Part shown: in pieces, positions 10,825-22,710 of the stretch | Layout: each line of letters starts with the position of its first letter | Position numbering within the stretch: the first letter of the stretch is position 1 | Assembly: GCF_047675955.1 (NCBI RefSeq) | Contig: NC_132912.1 | Location: forward strand, 77,648,382 to 77,712,381 | Reading direction: 5' to 3' | DNA from: Chlorocebus sabaeus | Lineage: Eukaryota; Chordata; Mammalia; Primates; Cercopithecidae | DNA: 64,000 nt | Notes under the pieces: generated by a model | Told to the model about the DNA's origin: nothing | Database searches by the model: none | Seen by the model: only the letters and a program-made list of their open reading frames with translations | Position numbers and translations under genes: made by a program

Positions 10825-11110
10825 CCAGGTGTGGTGGCTCATGCCTATAATCCCAATAATTTGGGAGGCTGAGGCAGAAGGATTGCTTGAGACCAAGAGT
10901 TCAAGACCAGCCTGGGCAGCATGGAAACACCCCAACTCTACCAAAAATTAAAAAGTAGTCAAGTATGGTGGCATGCACTTGTAGCTGCAGTAACTTGGGA
11001 GGCTGAGGTGGGTGGATCACTTGAGCCTGGGAGGTCAAAGCTGCAGTGAGCCGTGATCGTGCCATTGCACTCCAGCCTGTGCAACAGAGAGAGACCCTGG
11101 CTCAAAAAGC
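10825..11110 (+). mobile_element. AluJ
   Basis: A diverged dimeric Alu flanked by the near-identical 14-mers AATGATGGTAGAGA (10811-10824) and AATGGTGGTAGAAA (11111-11124), which I read as the target-site duplication. The tail has shrunk to AAAAAGC. Confidence 0.95.
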
Positions 11111-11139
11111 AATGGTGGTAGAAACTGATATTTAGCTAC

Positions 11140-11515
11140 AATGTGCATTTTCCCTTCTTCCAGAAGTAGAATTCCCAAATGTTAGCTGGGTACATGGTCA
11201 CCTTGAATTTATTTCTCGGCATCCCTTGCAGCTAGGAGCAGCCATGTGATTAAAATCTAGTCAATATGTTCAAGCATAGTGACACATGAAACCATTAGGA
11301 AGTATATTTAATATCTCCTGACTCTCTTTCTTCCAGCTATTTGGATCGTACCTGCGACAACTGGGCAGGAGCAGCCATTAATGATCATGAAGTGGAAGTC
11401 CCATGATAGGATGGTAGAACCATAAGGTAAAAGGAGTCTGAGACCTGGTGATCATGGAGCCTCCAAACCAACCCTAGACCACCTACATTAATATGAACTT
11501 AATCCTAATTAATAC
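11140..11515 (+). mobile_element. Old dispersed repeat, copy 1 (family not assigned)
   Basis: CATCCCTTGCAGCTAGGAGC then AGCCATGTGATTAAA, and later CTAGACCACCTACATTAATA, CTTAATCCTAATTAATACAC, match a dispersed family of about 500 bp. Related copies lie at 11520-11945 and 29930-30475. Confidence 0.5.
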
Positions 11516-11519
11516 ACAA

Positions 11520-11945
11520 ATGAAACTCTTATATTATTGGGAGTGGCAGTGTGTCCAACAATAGAACTGTATTCCCCAGCCCCCCTTGAAGCTGTGCATT
11601 TCAATGTGTCATTGAAATAAAGTAGAAATTGTGCAGAATTCTGAAAATAGTTCTTAGAAGGAATATAGACAGTTGGAGAAAGTCCCTTGGGTCTTCTTTG
11701 CTGATTCTTTTCTGCTGTCTGAAATGTGGATGTGATGAGTGGCACTCCAACAGCAATTTTGGACCACGAGAGTCCTTGAGAAGCAGAAAGATAGGAGGTG
11801 GCTGAGTTCCTTGATGACTTTGTAAATCCAACTTACCAGTATGGGACCACTTACTTTTGAACTTCTTTTACACAAAGAAACAAATCTTTTGGTATTTAAG
11901 CCACTTTATTCTGGGTTTTCTATTAACCTATCTGATAGAGAGGTT
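11520..11945 (+). mobile_element. Old dispersed repeat, copy 2 (same family)
   Basis: The words GTGGATGTGATGAGTGGC, AGAAAGATAGGAGGTGGCTG, CCTTGATGACTTTGT and TAAGCCACTTTATTCTGGGT, in order, are hallmarks of the same family as 11140-11515. The minus frames around 11509-11875 are incidental. Confidence 0.6.
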
Positions 11946-13836
11946 CATCAGAGTTAACTAGAAGGCACAGGAAACATGAATCAGCACCAGAGAACTGGGA
12001 TGTGTGACTTGTGTCTAGTCTGGTTGGGAAACTAGAGTGGAAGGTGCAACCAGGAATCTGGCAGACTAGTCAGGTTCAATGTTGAAACTCCAGCCCAATG
12101 CATGGGTGTGAACCATCTGGGTCACAATCACTGATGGGGAAGAAGCAGCTATTGTGCTGTCAGGCCAGGTATTCCTTGTGCAGTAGACAGCAGGCCTTGC
12201 AAGGGCCAGACATGGGTTGAGCAGAGGCAGAGGCAGGCAGAGCTGACATAGCCCATGCCTGTTTCAGAGACAGTGAAAGCAGAACTATTCTGCTGAGCAT
12301 CTCTTTCTCTTCTTGGGGCTGTCTGTAAGCAGCTGGCCGACCCTAACATCCAGGCTTGTGAGAATCAGCTCTGTTCCTCTCTCTGTCGTGTGTGGGCCAG
12401 CTGCATCCCCACTGGTCCTCATTTCCCCTGCACTGAGCTCATTCACTCCCTGGGGATTAATTTGACTGTGAATACTGTGGACTCTGAAGTGTGGGAAAAC
12501 TGGAGACACAAACAACAGAAGCCTTAACGCTACAGGGGCAGAGAGTAGCATCTTTTCCTCCGTTAGCATCACATGAGACCTGGCAGGCCGTTTTGTTGCT
12601 GGTGACATTCCATAATCAAAGACACTTCTACCCAGTGACTCAGGGAGGCAGCCTGCTGCTGAGCAAAGAGGAGGCAGGTCTGCAAGCTGGAGTTCAGAGA
12701 AACTTAGGATCATATGAGAATGATTGGTCCAGAGCTCTCAGAATCAAAGAGGTAAGGTGAGTGGAGGCACACTGTGAAACAGAAAACACCATGAAGATTA
12801 CTGTCATTTTATTAATGGAGAGAGTAACAACACAAGCAATTCTCTTCCCCATCATTGCTGAGAAGATGCCTTCTTGTTAATTTCTTCCCATCCAGGCTGC
12901 CTTGGGATTCATTGTAAACAAAGTTCTTGTAGACTTGTTTTAAAATTGGGGGACAGAGATATTTAGATTGATTTGCCTCAAAATCTCTACCTTCTCCAGA
13001 ATGACCTGTACAGAATGCTATTGCAAACGTAACTGACAACTCAGTATACCTTCAAAATTGACCATGCTAATGACGGGATATACTAATTGTGTATAATACA
13101 CAGTAATCATGTGCCTCATGTACATGCTAACCCCATTTACTATTATTTACCTCATATCTAAAAGTCTCTTCTACTGCTTATATGTGTTATGTGAAGAAAT
13201 AGAGACAGAATAATTTTGGGAAACACTGGGTTAAACGAAGTTGAGCTGAAAAATTGTTACTGAGTGTGTGAGACCGGGAGAGGGGAGCTGCCTACTGTGA
13301 GTTCTGAAGCGAGGGTTTTCATGGCTCCCTGGAAGGAATTTGGCAGGGTGGATAATTATTTTCTCTGCCTCCATTGGTTGGATAACAGGCGTCTAACCTG
13401 GGCTTGTCTCTTCAAATGCTTTCTCCTGAAATGGTTCATCGGCAGAATGTCACAAAGGGAAAGGGAGAGATGAGATGACTTGCAGTGGCCCTGGCCATGC
13501 CCGAGCCAGGTGATTTCAGTGATTTTCTGCCTCTGACACTCTTGGTTTTCCAGTCTTCTCACCTATTCTGGGAGTTACTTCCAGTCCTCTCTGTGATTCT
13601 CTTTTTTCTTTGGTTAGGTAGCATTTGTCTGGCTGCCTACAGCCAAGAACATTTATTAATGCAGAACTGAAGTGAAGTTCCTTACTGCTCAGCTCTCACA
13701 ACCTTTAATATACTAGATGCAAATTAAAGTTCATAATTCTCCAAAACAGGGCTCAGGAAGATGGCATTTTCTAAAAGCATTTGATCCAGAAGCCCTGCCT
13801 CCACACCCACATCCACCTCCTGGCAGACTCCCAATT
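11946..13836. other. Unassigned, partly GC-richer sequence
   Basis: I recognise no repeat in this 1.9-kb stretch. The minus strand is open at 12285-12713 (142 codons) and the plus strand at 12491-12760. Neither product shows a domain, signal peptide or repeat that I know. Two overlapping donor-like words (GAGGTAAGG, AAGGTGAGT) lie at about 12749-12761. Spliced non-coding RNA is possible but nothing here proves it. Confidence 0.4.
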
Positions 13837-14144
13837 TTTCTTTTCTTTTTTTTTTTTTTTGAGACAAGGTCTCACTCTCTGTCACCCAGGCTGGAGTGCA
13901 GTGGTACGATCTCAGCTCACTGCAACCTCTGCCTCCCAGGCTCAAGTGATTCTCCTGCCTCAGCCTCCCGAGCAACTGGGATTACAGGTGCATGCCACAA
14001 CTGCCCAACTAATTTCTGTATTTTTAGTACAGACAGGTTTCACCATGTTGGCCAGGTTGGTCTTGAACTCCTGACCTCAAATGATCCACCTGCCTTGGCC
14101 TCCAAAAGCACTGGGATTACAGGCGTGAGCCACTGCGCCCAGCC
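13837..14144 (-). mobile_element. AluS
   Basis: Full dimeric Alu in antisense with a 15-T head (13846-13860) and 5' end CCACTGCGCCCAGCC at 14130-14144. Overlapping open frames at 13717-14178 are Alu-derived. Confidence 0.95.
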
Positions 14145-14930
14145 CCCACAACTTCTCTTAGCATTAGTCTTCTGCTGAACCACTGAACACATTGGGGGAA
14201 ATGCTGATTTAGTGAGTCACTGCTTAGTTGATCAGAAAACATCTTGGTGGTACAGAAGAGTTCATTTAACTAGAAAAGGTAAATAATTTTCTTCCTGCTT
14301 GTAATAAATCCGTGATCTTATAGTAGATTATGTTCTTATGATGGATTTGTAGTGGATGCTTCTCTCGACGACCATCAGTGGCCTCACTCTCATACATTGT
14401 CTCATGTCTAGCCTCTCTTCTGGCCATGAGATCCCAGGACTATTGTGGATGCTTGTGGAGCAATTTGTAGAAGCCAAAATACATCTTATTTTTACCTGAC
14501 CCATTACATCTGCTAATGACTTAGGTCAACTGGGTAAGCAATGTGGTCATTCATAATTAATTTTGCTGTTCATTATAGCCAATTATTTTAACTGCTGGAT
14601 CATTTGTATTTTTATACAATCTGCAGTCTTCCAGGAACATACACAAGCTTAATGGATTGTATAATGTGCATTCCCTGATCCATGATTAACGTGCTGTTTA
14701 ATGAGTACAATTTTAAGAAAGTTTAAAACTTTAGGTCCCTGGCTTCGTCTACAAAACCAGGCACTGGAATGAAAAGTTTGCAACAGTAATGAGTTTTGAA
14801 TGCTTTACATGGAAGGTTATTCTTACATAAATGAGATTCTCCTTGCAAGCTAGGAGCATCCCACCCTTACATAGCCATCCGGAGATGCCATTGAGCAGGC
14901 CAGCACTGGGAAACACAATATTAATGCCAA
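14145..14930. other. No feature recognised
   Basis: AT-rich, unassigned; no coding signal. Confidence 0.5.
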
Positions 14931-15045
14931 GTTTGGGTTTACAATCCTGGATACTCTGATTTAGTAGGTCCAGGATGCGTGAGGCATGAGCTCTTCCAAA
15001 AAATGTACCAGGAAATTCTGACACAGAGGTTTGTGGTTTGCACTT
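14931..15045 (+). mobile_element. MER20/MER58-like hAT fragment
   Basis: ATACTCTGATTTAGTAGGTC, CAGGATGCGTGAGGCATGAG and CCAGGAAATTCTGACACAGA resemble the middle of MER20. The match is short and diverged. Confidence 0.4.
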
Positions 15046-15624
15046 CTGGAAATACTAAAATTTTTTGAGATTTCTGAAGTGTGCAAGGAACTGGCTCCCC
15101 CAGCTGGGAAAACTGAAGGCCAAGTGATTGTTCAAGGACAACTGAGCACTAACTAGTTTCTCTCTCTGGAGAAGGATATGGGTTTGCTAAAGCTGGATTT
15201 GGTTCAAGAACCAGGAGAATCCAATATTTGTAAACGTTAATGCAAGCACATAGATTGTTAGTTTAAGTTTGTCTGGAATGGAAAGTTTGTCTGGAATCTT
15301 GGCTATGGAAGGCTGTGGTGTAGCAAAAACTGAGCTTTCCAGGTTTCATTAGAGCTTACTTTGTGTTGATGCTGTCTCCAACAGCTGGCCATGTCTCCCT
15401 TTGAGCAGTTCCAGGAACCATGAGAAACTATGCTGAAATATGTTGTACCTGCTTCTGTCTGTGTGGCTGTCATGCTTCCAATATGTTTCTGTATCTTGGC
15501 GAGGTACACTGAGCACTTAATCCAATGTGATAGACTGGTATATGTGTGTGAGCCCAAAATGCTGGGGAGTGAAATGATGGACCACTTTTATCTTACTCTA
15601 GTTCTTGACCCCTCCCATTGAAGT
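15046..15624. other. No clear feature
   Basis: A weak antisense MIR-like stretch may lie at 15095-15165. Frames at 15303-15557 (minus) and 15430-15621 (plus) overlap each other and have no domain. Confidence 0.35.
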
Positions 15625-15870
15625 GCCAGGAGAAGGATGATGGTTAATAATAAGCATCATTCATGCAATCGCATAACAATTTCTGAGTATTTGGCTTTGC
15701 TTCTTACTGGTAAGTCTGGGCAGTTACTTAACTTTTGCAGTTTCTCAGCTAAAAAATAACCTAATAATGGTACTCGACTTTTAGGACTGTTGGTAGGATT
15801 CAATGTGATAAAGCATGTAAAGTATTTAACATGCTTCCTGGCTTATGGGACCCAAATGATGTTAGCCATC
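15625..15870 (+). mobile_element. MIR SINE
   Basis: GGCAGTTACTTAACTTTTGC, GGATTCAATGTGATAAAGCA and AACATGCTTCCTGGC appear in MIR order. The 5' end is poorly preserved. Confidence 0.75.
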
Positions 15871-16144
15871 TCCCTTCTTCCTTTCCCTCTCTTATCTCTT
15901 TCTCTCTGGACTTCCCTGCCCACCCCGTTTCCTGACACCTTCTCCTAAGCGACAGGCAGTTCTGTAATTTCTATTTTAAGAAGGAGGTTTGGGTTATGTA
16001 ACCAGGTTGGAAGATGAAGAGGAATGAACTAGGGAAACGATCTTAAGGTTGAGTTTGCCAAGTACAGTTTTTCCTTGGATTATGTGTTTATTCGGGATGG
16101 CTCAGGATGAGACACTGCAGTGCCCACAAGGCATTCCTTGGCAC
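15871..16144. other. No feature recognised
   Basis: Unassigned, with a pyrimidine-rich stretch at about 15870-15910. Confidence 0.45.
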
Positions 16145-16275
16145 CACCAGGTTCTATGCCAGGGACCTTGGGAGACACAAAGGTTTTGGAGATACTCCCT
16201 TTCCTTAAGGACTATGGCCTAGGGAGACATTTGTGATTTGGTTGGCTACTCAGTACATAAGGCAATTTATACTAC
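16145..16275 (-). mobile_element. L2 LINE fragment
   Basis: CTATGCCAGGGACCTTGGGA, ACACAAAGGTTTTGG and CCTTAAGGACTATGGCCTAG match the antisense L2 3' end. Confidence 0.65.
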
Positions 16276-17514
16276 TTATGTTAAAACAGAGGTACTCTTG
16301 TCCGTGGAAGCATAGAGAAAGGAGCAATGAATTATTGAACAATGTATTATCTCCATATTCAGAATCAGAAATAAAAGGATCTGTCTGCTAAAAATAACAA
16401 TACATTCATATGTATATTGCATCAGGTAGATGATTAGGGAGTATATAAGCAAAGGCAATACTGTATGTATCAAAGTATATCTACAGGATCAGGGAGAGAG
16501 TGGTAGCAAAAAGGATCTGAAGAACTTCTTCACTACAGAAGAGTTCTGATTTCACGCACAAAGCCTTGTTAAGAGAGTTCTGCTCTCATGCAGAAGTAGT
16601 GAAGGTGAAGTTGAGACACACCAGGGGAAACCAGTGTTTGCCTTTAGTTGTAGGCAATAAATTGTGTGGGAAATGCCAATTTCAAAATCCCTCCTTTCTA
16701 CATGATTCAATGTGAGTAAGACAGAATCATTGTCGTTGACTATAAAATCCATCTCAAAGACTCAAAAATCATTAATGTCCAATAATACTGATTTGTTTTC
16801 TGTTAAATCTGGGTCTTGCGGCTTCTATAAGTCTTTCCTTTGGCAGAAAATTCAATAATTTATTATCACTGAAGGTAAAAATAGTCTCAAAAATGTTTAG
16901 TTTGGCTTTGGTGTTATACACATTTAGTTCATAAAATTCTAGTTGTGTCTCCATAATTCTTTACTGGAGAATTAATTAAGTTTCTCATTTCTGCAATTTA
17001 CAACTTGACTATGTTTTTGTTGGAAGTCTGGTGGGAATTCTGATTTATTTTTGGTCTTCACTTTATGGAAACGATTTCTATGTTAAAACTTTCAGAATAG
17101 AGAATCACAGGACAATAATGCTATGATATGGCAACCAGTTTTTCTAGCTTATTTGTTTTAATGAAAATAAGATTGGCAACACCAAAATCTGAGAGAATTA
17201 AAAATGAACAAACTTCTTCCTGGAAATTTTCATCTGAAAAAAATTGTGCTGATTTTCAGACGGAAATCTTACATCTCAAAGTATTTTTTATTGAACAACA
17301 AATACTATCTTATCCAGCAGTTAAAAAAAAATTCCACAATATAAATATATTCACTGGGGAAGGTTCACAGAACACATAGGCATGGAATTTTGAGAGAACC
17401 GTAGGAAAATTGCATTTTTAATGAGCTCAAAATGCAAATAACAGAATGCAAGCTCATTAGTTTAAGGTAGTATCGCAATTTGGACACAAAGTTTGATTCG
17501 ATTGAAATTTAGAG
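16276..17514. other. No feature recognised
   Basis: AT-rich single-copy-looking DNA. Frames of 60-83 codons have no domain. Confidence 0.5.
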
Positions 17515-17856
17515 CAGGGGTCCCTATCCCCCAGGCTGAGGTCCAGTACTGGTCTATGGTCTATTAGGAGCCTGGCCGCACAGCAGGAGGTGAGTGGTGG
17601 GCAAGTGAGCATTACTGCCTGAGCTCTGCCTCCCATCAGATCAGCGGTGGCATTAGATTCTTAGAGCAGTGCGAACCCTGTTATGAACTGCACATATGAG
17701 GGATCTAGGTTGTGCACTCCTTATAAGAATCTAATGCTTGATGATCTGAGGTGGAACAGTTTCATCCTGAAACTATCCCCCAACAAACTCCCTGGTCCAT
17801 GGAAAATTTGTCTTTCATGAAACTGGTCCCTGATGTCAAAAAGGCTGGGACCACTG
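17515..17856 (+). mobile_element. MER1-type hAT-Charlie element (probably MER1B)
   Basis: Full length (342 bp). Terminal inverted ends CAGGGGTCCC and GGGACCACTG, inner words CGCACAGCAGGAGGTGAGTG, GATGATCTGAGGTGGAACAG and CATGAAACTGGTCCCTG. The flanking 8-mers ATTTAGAG and ACTTACGG are at best a decayed target-site duplication. Confidence 0.93.
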
Positions 17857-18102
17857 ACTTACGGGATTTTTAAGAGGATAGAAGCTTCTTGAGACAGACC
17901 CTGTTGGTGTCAACATTCACTGAGAAGGCATACTCATGCTAACCCAGGTGGGGTCCTGGTTGCTGATTTCTTTCTGTCCATGCGCTTGAAAATTGGGAGC
18001 ACTATTTGAGAGAATAACATATTTGGAAAACAGAAGAGGCTAAATCAGATGGAGCCTATAGTACATTTTCAATGTGTTGTAAGTAATAATAAGTGTCACT
18101 GA
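17857..18102. other. No feature recognised
   Basis: Unassigned spacer. Confidence 0.4.
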
Positions 18103-18115
18103 AGAGACCAGTCCT

Positions 18116-18415
18116 GTCTGGGCGCTGTGGCTTATTCCCATAATTCCAGCATTTTGGGAGGCCGAGGTGGGCAGATCACCTGAGGTCAGGAGTTTCAGAC
18201 CAGCTTGGCCAACATGGTGAAACCCCATCTCTACTAAAAAATAGGAAAATTAGCTGGGTGTGGTGGTATGCGCCCGTAATCCCAGATACTTGGGAGGCTG
18301 AGGCTGGAGAATTGCTTGAGCCTGGGAGGCGGAGGTTGCAGCAAGCTGAGATTGCAATATTGCGCTCCAGCCTGGGCAACAGAGTGAGTTTCGGTCTCAA
18401 AAAAAAAAAAAAAAG
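18116..18415 (+). mobile_element. AluS
   Basis: Dimeric Alu with A16 tail and an exact 13-bp target-site duplication AGAGACCAGTCCT (18103-18115 and 18416-18428). The 220-codon minus frame at 18176-18838 is partly antisense Alu and is not a gene. Confidence 0.97.
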
Positions 18416-18428
18416 AGAGACCAGTCCT

Positions 18429-18970
18429 TGCCTTCTCAGACATATCCCTGTAATAAGATTCTCTCTCCAGATCCCCCAGTGTGTCCTGTTTCTACAAGGG
18501 ACCTCCTTTTTACCTACCAAACACCTGACAGAAGGGGACCCAGTCACAGCTTGGGATGAGCCAATCCAATTGCCTCTCTGAAGATGTGAACAGAGGGACC
18601 CTAGAGAGTTTTCTAAGTACTGGGGCTGCAGGAAGAGGCATGTGTCTGTCTGTGTAATGCTCGAAGGTGTGCATGAGCTGAGAAGCCATGAGGAAATAGA
18701 GAAAGGCACTGCTCTGGCTTGAAACACTTTACTTTGTGATCTCTGAGGAGATGCTGGGGTAGTCTTGGTGTCTGCTTGCACCTCTGGTTCTGAGGAAGCC
18801 ATGTGTCCCTCCACGTGCTGCCCTTGGATTTTGTGCACTCCCCTGTATCCTTACAAACATGCCTGCTATGGGTTCGCCTGGGATGACTATGTCACTCAAA
18901 ATTACTACGGTTTGTCCAAGATGGAAACGGGGTCAACAGGGCTGTAGTTTCTCCTTTTAAAACAAACTGC
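18429..18970. other. No feature recognised
   Basis: Unassigned between two Alus; no domain in the open frames. Confidence 0.45.
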
Positions 18971-19262
18971 TTTTTTTTTTTTTGAGACAGAGTCTCGCTC
19001 TGTTGCCAGGCTGGAGTGCAGTGGCACGATCTCGGCTCACTGCAACCTCTACCTCCCCGGTTCAAGCAATTCTCCTGCCTCAGCCTCCTGAGTAGTTGGA
19101 ACTGCAGGTGAGTGCCACCACGCCCAGTTAATTTTTGTATTTTTAGTAGAGACAGGGTTTCACCATGTTGGCTAGGATGGCCTCTATCTCCTGACCTCAT
19201 GATCCACCGGGCTTGGCCTCCCAAAGTGCTGGGATTATAGGCGTGAGTCACCGCGTCCAGCC
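18971..19262 (-). mobile_element. AluSc or AluY
   Basis: Full-length antisense Alu. TCTCCTGACCTCATGATCCA is the Sc/Y-type word. The flanks AAAACAAACTGC (18959-18970) and AAAACATACTGC (19263-19274) form a target-site duplication with one mismatch. Confidence 0.95.
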
Positions 19263-19425
19263 AAAACATACTGCTTTATACGTATGCATGACATTTATAA
19301 CAGTTATTTGCAAGAGTTGAATATGAAGATGCAGTTGGCAAAACAGAAAGAGAACATTCTCTTCTGTTGGAATTAAGTGGGTCCCAACTCCTCCGATGAC
19401 CCTTGAATGCAGTTTGTCAAAAAGA
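19263..19425. other. No feature recognised
   Basis: Short unassigned spacer. Confidence 0.4.
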
Positions 19426-19696
19426 GGCTGGGTGTGGTGGCTAATCCCAGCACTTTGGCAGGCCAAGGCTGGTGGATTACTTGAGGTCGGAAGTTTGCGA
19501 CCACACTGGCTGACACGGTGAAACCCTGTCTCTATTAAAAATACAAAAACTAGCTGGGCATGGTGGTGCGTGACTGTAATCCCAGCTACTCAGGAGGTTG
19601 AGGCACGAGAATTGCTTCAACCTGGGAGGTAGAGATTGGAGAGCCAAGGTCACGCCACTGCACTCCAGCCTGGGGGGCAGAGTGAAACTGTGTCTC

Positions 19697-19727
<31 letters not shown>

Positions 19728-19740
19728 AAGAAAGAAAAAA
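19426..19740 (+). mobile_element. AluS with a small 5' deletion
   Basis: The left arm lacks about 14 bases: TGGTGGCTAATCCCAGCAC lacks the usual CACGCCTGT part. The A-tail at 19697-19740 is about 44 bp with GAAA interruptions. Confidence 0.95.
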
Positions 19741-20453
19741 GAGACCAGACCATCTTCATTGAGAAGTGCTGAGACCCTTCCCATTTCGCAATGAACCTGC
19801 AGCTCAGTCAGGGAGACAAAAGTAACACCTGCAACAACCGGAGAACAGGAACAATGTTCATGGCAGGAATAATGACATGCTACGTCATGTAGTACTGACC
19901 AGATGTGAACTCAATCAGAGGAGGGGAAGTCAGAATAGACTGCAGCTGCCGGAAATGACTGAAGGAGACAAGAGGTAGCTGCAAAAAAGGAGGGCTCAGC
20001 TCCTGAGTGTAGAGTGGAGTGGAGTTAGGGTGGAGGAGGGTGTCAGCAGGCACAGGGAGGTAGCATGAACCATATGTCTGTGGGTGGATAGTCCATGTGT
20101 GAGTGAGTGCGTGCCGAGTGTCTCTGCAGATAGGGCCCCACTTCACCTTGAACCTACAGTCCACTTGGACAGACAAGACATGCAGAGATGAAAATGCATC
20201 AGAAATGGACTGCAAGGCATGACATAGCCAAGAGCCAAAGACATGTCCTGAGAAGGAAGAGTTCTTTACAATCTAGGTGAGGGGTGGGTTGGCTGGAACA
20301 CATGAAACAGAATAGACATACTGAAAACTGGTGAGCACTGGAGTGGTTTGGAAACGAGGCTGGCAAAGCCAGAGGGCCAGATGATAAAAGGTGTGAACCT
20401 AGGCTTGCAGTAAGGAATGATGGGACTTTTCAAACTTCTTTTGGGAATGGAAA
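19741..20453. other. No feature recognised
   Basis: The minus frame 19880-20215 (111 codons) has no recognisable domain and starts in low-complexity context. Confidence 0.45.
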
Positions 20454-20743
20454 CTTTTTTTTGAGACAGAGTCTTGCTCTGTTGCCCAGGCTAAAGTGCA
20501 GTGGCATGATCTCGGCTCACTGCAACCTCCGCCTCCTGGGTTCAAGTGATTCTCCTGCCTCAGCCTCCCGAGTAGCTGGGATTACAGGCGTGTGCCACCA
20601 TGCCTGGCTAATTTTTATATTTTTAGTAGAGACAGGGTTTCACCATGCTGGCCAGGCTGGTCTCGAACTCCTGGTCTCAAGTGATCCACCCACCTTGGCA
20701 TCCCAAAGTGCTGAGATTACAGGTATGAGCCACCATGCCCAGC
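20454..20743 (-). mobile_element. AluS
   Basis: Full antisense Alu. The flanks GAAACTTTTTT and GAAGCTTTTTC look like an imperfect target-site duplication. Confidence 0.95.
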
Positions 20744-20754
20744 TGAAGCTTTTT

Positions 20755-20787
20755 CTAAAAAAAAAAAATAATAATAAAAAAAAAATT
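20755..20787. repeat. A-rich/TAA low-complexity tract
   Basis: A10, then TAATAATAA, then A9. Confidence 0.9.
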
Positions 20788-21094
20788 GTAAGTGGAAGCT
20801 CAGTACATGAAACAGATGAAACAGATAAGTTCTGGGTAAAGGGGAAAGTGAGTCCAGGAGCCAAATTCCGTGATCCCCACCCTACCCTTGAGGTCTGTTC
20901 ACCATACCTAGGTGTACCTCTGGAAGCTGCTTGAAAGTCCAGACCAGCGGGAACCAGTAGGGAGTTGCAAATGGTAGATGATTGGGCGTATAGCCTCACA
21001 GGGAGCTTATTGCAGGGTGAACTGGCATAGGAAAAGAGTAAGGAGAGGTGAACAAAAGAGGTCACTGTGAAGGAATTCAGGTGTGAGGTGCTGA
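20788..21094. other. No feature recognised
   Basis: Unassigned. Confidence 0.4.
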
Positions 21095-21140
21095 GGGCCT
21101 GGGAGTGGGGGTGGGGGAGAGGAGGAGGGAAGGGGAGGAG
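21095..21140 (+). repeat. G-rich tract, possible G-quadruplex
   Basis: Five runs of three or more G (GGG, GGGG, GGGGG, GGG, GGGG) within about 43 bases of a purine-only region on the plus strand. Confidence 0.75.
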
Positions 21141-22285
21141 CGGAGACCCATGTCTTATTTCCAGTATCTTTATCTAAGCTAATCATTATACCTTAAATTC
21201 CATTTTCAGTACTGGGGCTCATAATCTATTTGGAATATTGAGTGAGGAGTTTTGAACTCATCCCTAAACTGTAGTCCTTCTGATAGGAATAAAGAAACAT
21301 TAACAGATGAGCACGGCAACTGCTTAATTCTGGGGGTCTGACTCACGGGTGTTCCTTCTAGAATCATACCTGTCTTTCCTCTTCCAGATATAAGCCACCT
21401 TTTATGTATTTTTGACATTTTGCAGTTTCCTGCTCAGGAAGAAAGTGTGCTTCCCAAGGGGTTATATTAAATTGAATTGATTGTCAGGCAGAATTGAAGA
21501 GTTACAACAAAAAAAAGAAGCAGGCCATATTCAAATCTCCAGCTCTTTATGTTCATGTACATTTGTCTTTTCTGCTTCCAAATTAAGTCTCCACTGGTTT
21601 TGTCTGGTCAGCCCAGCTTTCTTTCCATCCTGAAACACTGAGGCACTCCAGCTGATTTCAGTGAGCAGGGAGGTTGCAATGACACAGCCCCTAAGGGGGC
21701 CACTGATGGACTCACCCATTCGTCAACGTCAGTCTTCTTCATTAACCAAGCTGAGCTTATTGACATATCTTAGCAACCAATCCACATTTGCCTGTATTGA
21801 AGAAATTTGGTGCATGGGAAAATAACATTGGTCTATCATGAAGGACTAATATGTGAGGCTCAGACAGTGAGTTCCTGAATGGTCAGATTTACATTGTAGT
21901 TAAGAACCTAGATAAGGAAATCCACATACTAAAAATAGAAAAGGACAAAAAACAAAACAAAACAAAACCAAAAACCAAACTTCTGACCTTACCTTTCAAG
22001 ATGGCCATTATTTGCTCGTTGAAGACCAAGATTCCCTTATGAAATTAAATGGGGGGAAACACTCCCTGGAGCAAATGTTCTCAAGCTTAACGCCCTTGAT
22101 CCTACCTCCGTGCCCATCTCTTGCTGGATTGTCTTTGCTTCCATTTTGATGGAATCCTATCAAAACTCCATGGCCTGGTCTCCGTGCCGCTTTTCTCTTT
22201 TGTGACGATTTTCCTCCAGTATCCCTTAACAGACATTCTCCTTCTTCTGTCTTCCTTTAGAGTTTTGAAATGTGCTTAGAAAACA
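21141..22285. other. No feature recognised apart from an (AAAAC)n tract
   Basis: Unassigned. A short (AAAAC)n low-complexity tract lies at 21948-21979. Confidence 0.5.
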
Positions 22286-22345
22286 TCTCCTCCTCTTCCT
22301 CCTCCTCCTCTTCCTTCTCCTCCTCCTCCTTCTTCTTTTCTCCTT
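22286..22345. repeat. (TCC)n/(TTC)n pyrimidine tract
   Basis: Sixty bases of TCC and TTC triplets on the plus strand. Confidence 0.95.
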
Positions 22346-22394
22346 TATATTAGATACATTACTTATAAACTCTGGTAAGGTAGAGATTGATAAA

Positions 22395-22710
22395 TAATGG
22401 GCAAACCATGGGCACTGGGATCAGGTGGATCTGAGTTCAAATTCTAACTCCATCACCTAGAATCTGGGCTTGCGAACTCTGTTTCTGCTATGCCCCACTA
22501 TGCCATCCATTAGACAGAGATTAGAGTAACTACCTCCCAAGGTGGCTGAGAGAGTGCAAGCCATCCGGAATGTGAAGCCCAAGCTTGGCACCCGATTTCT
22601 GGCAGCCGCCTACTGAGTATCAGGTCCCTGCCTTTTCTACACTTCACATCAAGTAGCGTAGTTCCCTAAAGTGTTAAGGTGCTCAGTAACATTTGTTTTA
22701 ACTGAATTAA
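22395..22710 (+). mobile_element. MIR SINE with extra sequence
   Basis: The tRNA-like head is visible (GGGCACTGGGATCAG, GAGTTCAAATTCTAACTCC), as is the tail (GGTGCTCAGTAACATTTGTT). The distance is longer than MIR, so an insertion of about 60 bp is likely between 22570 and 22680. Confidence 0.65.

Noticed and set aside
18176..18838. 220-codon minus-strand frame
   Set aside because: Its C-terminal part is antisense Alu and the rest has no domain; frames of this kind are common across Alu edges.
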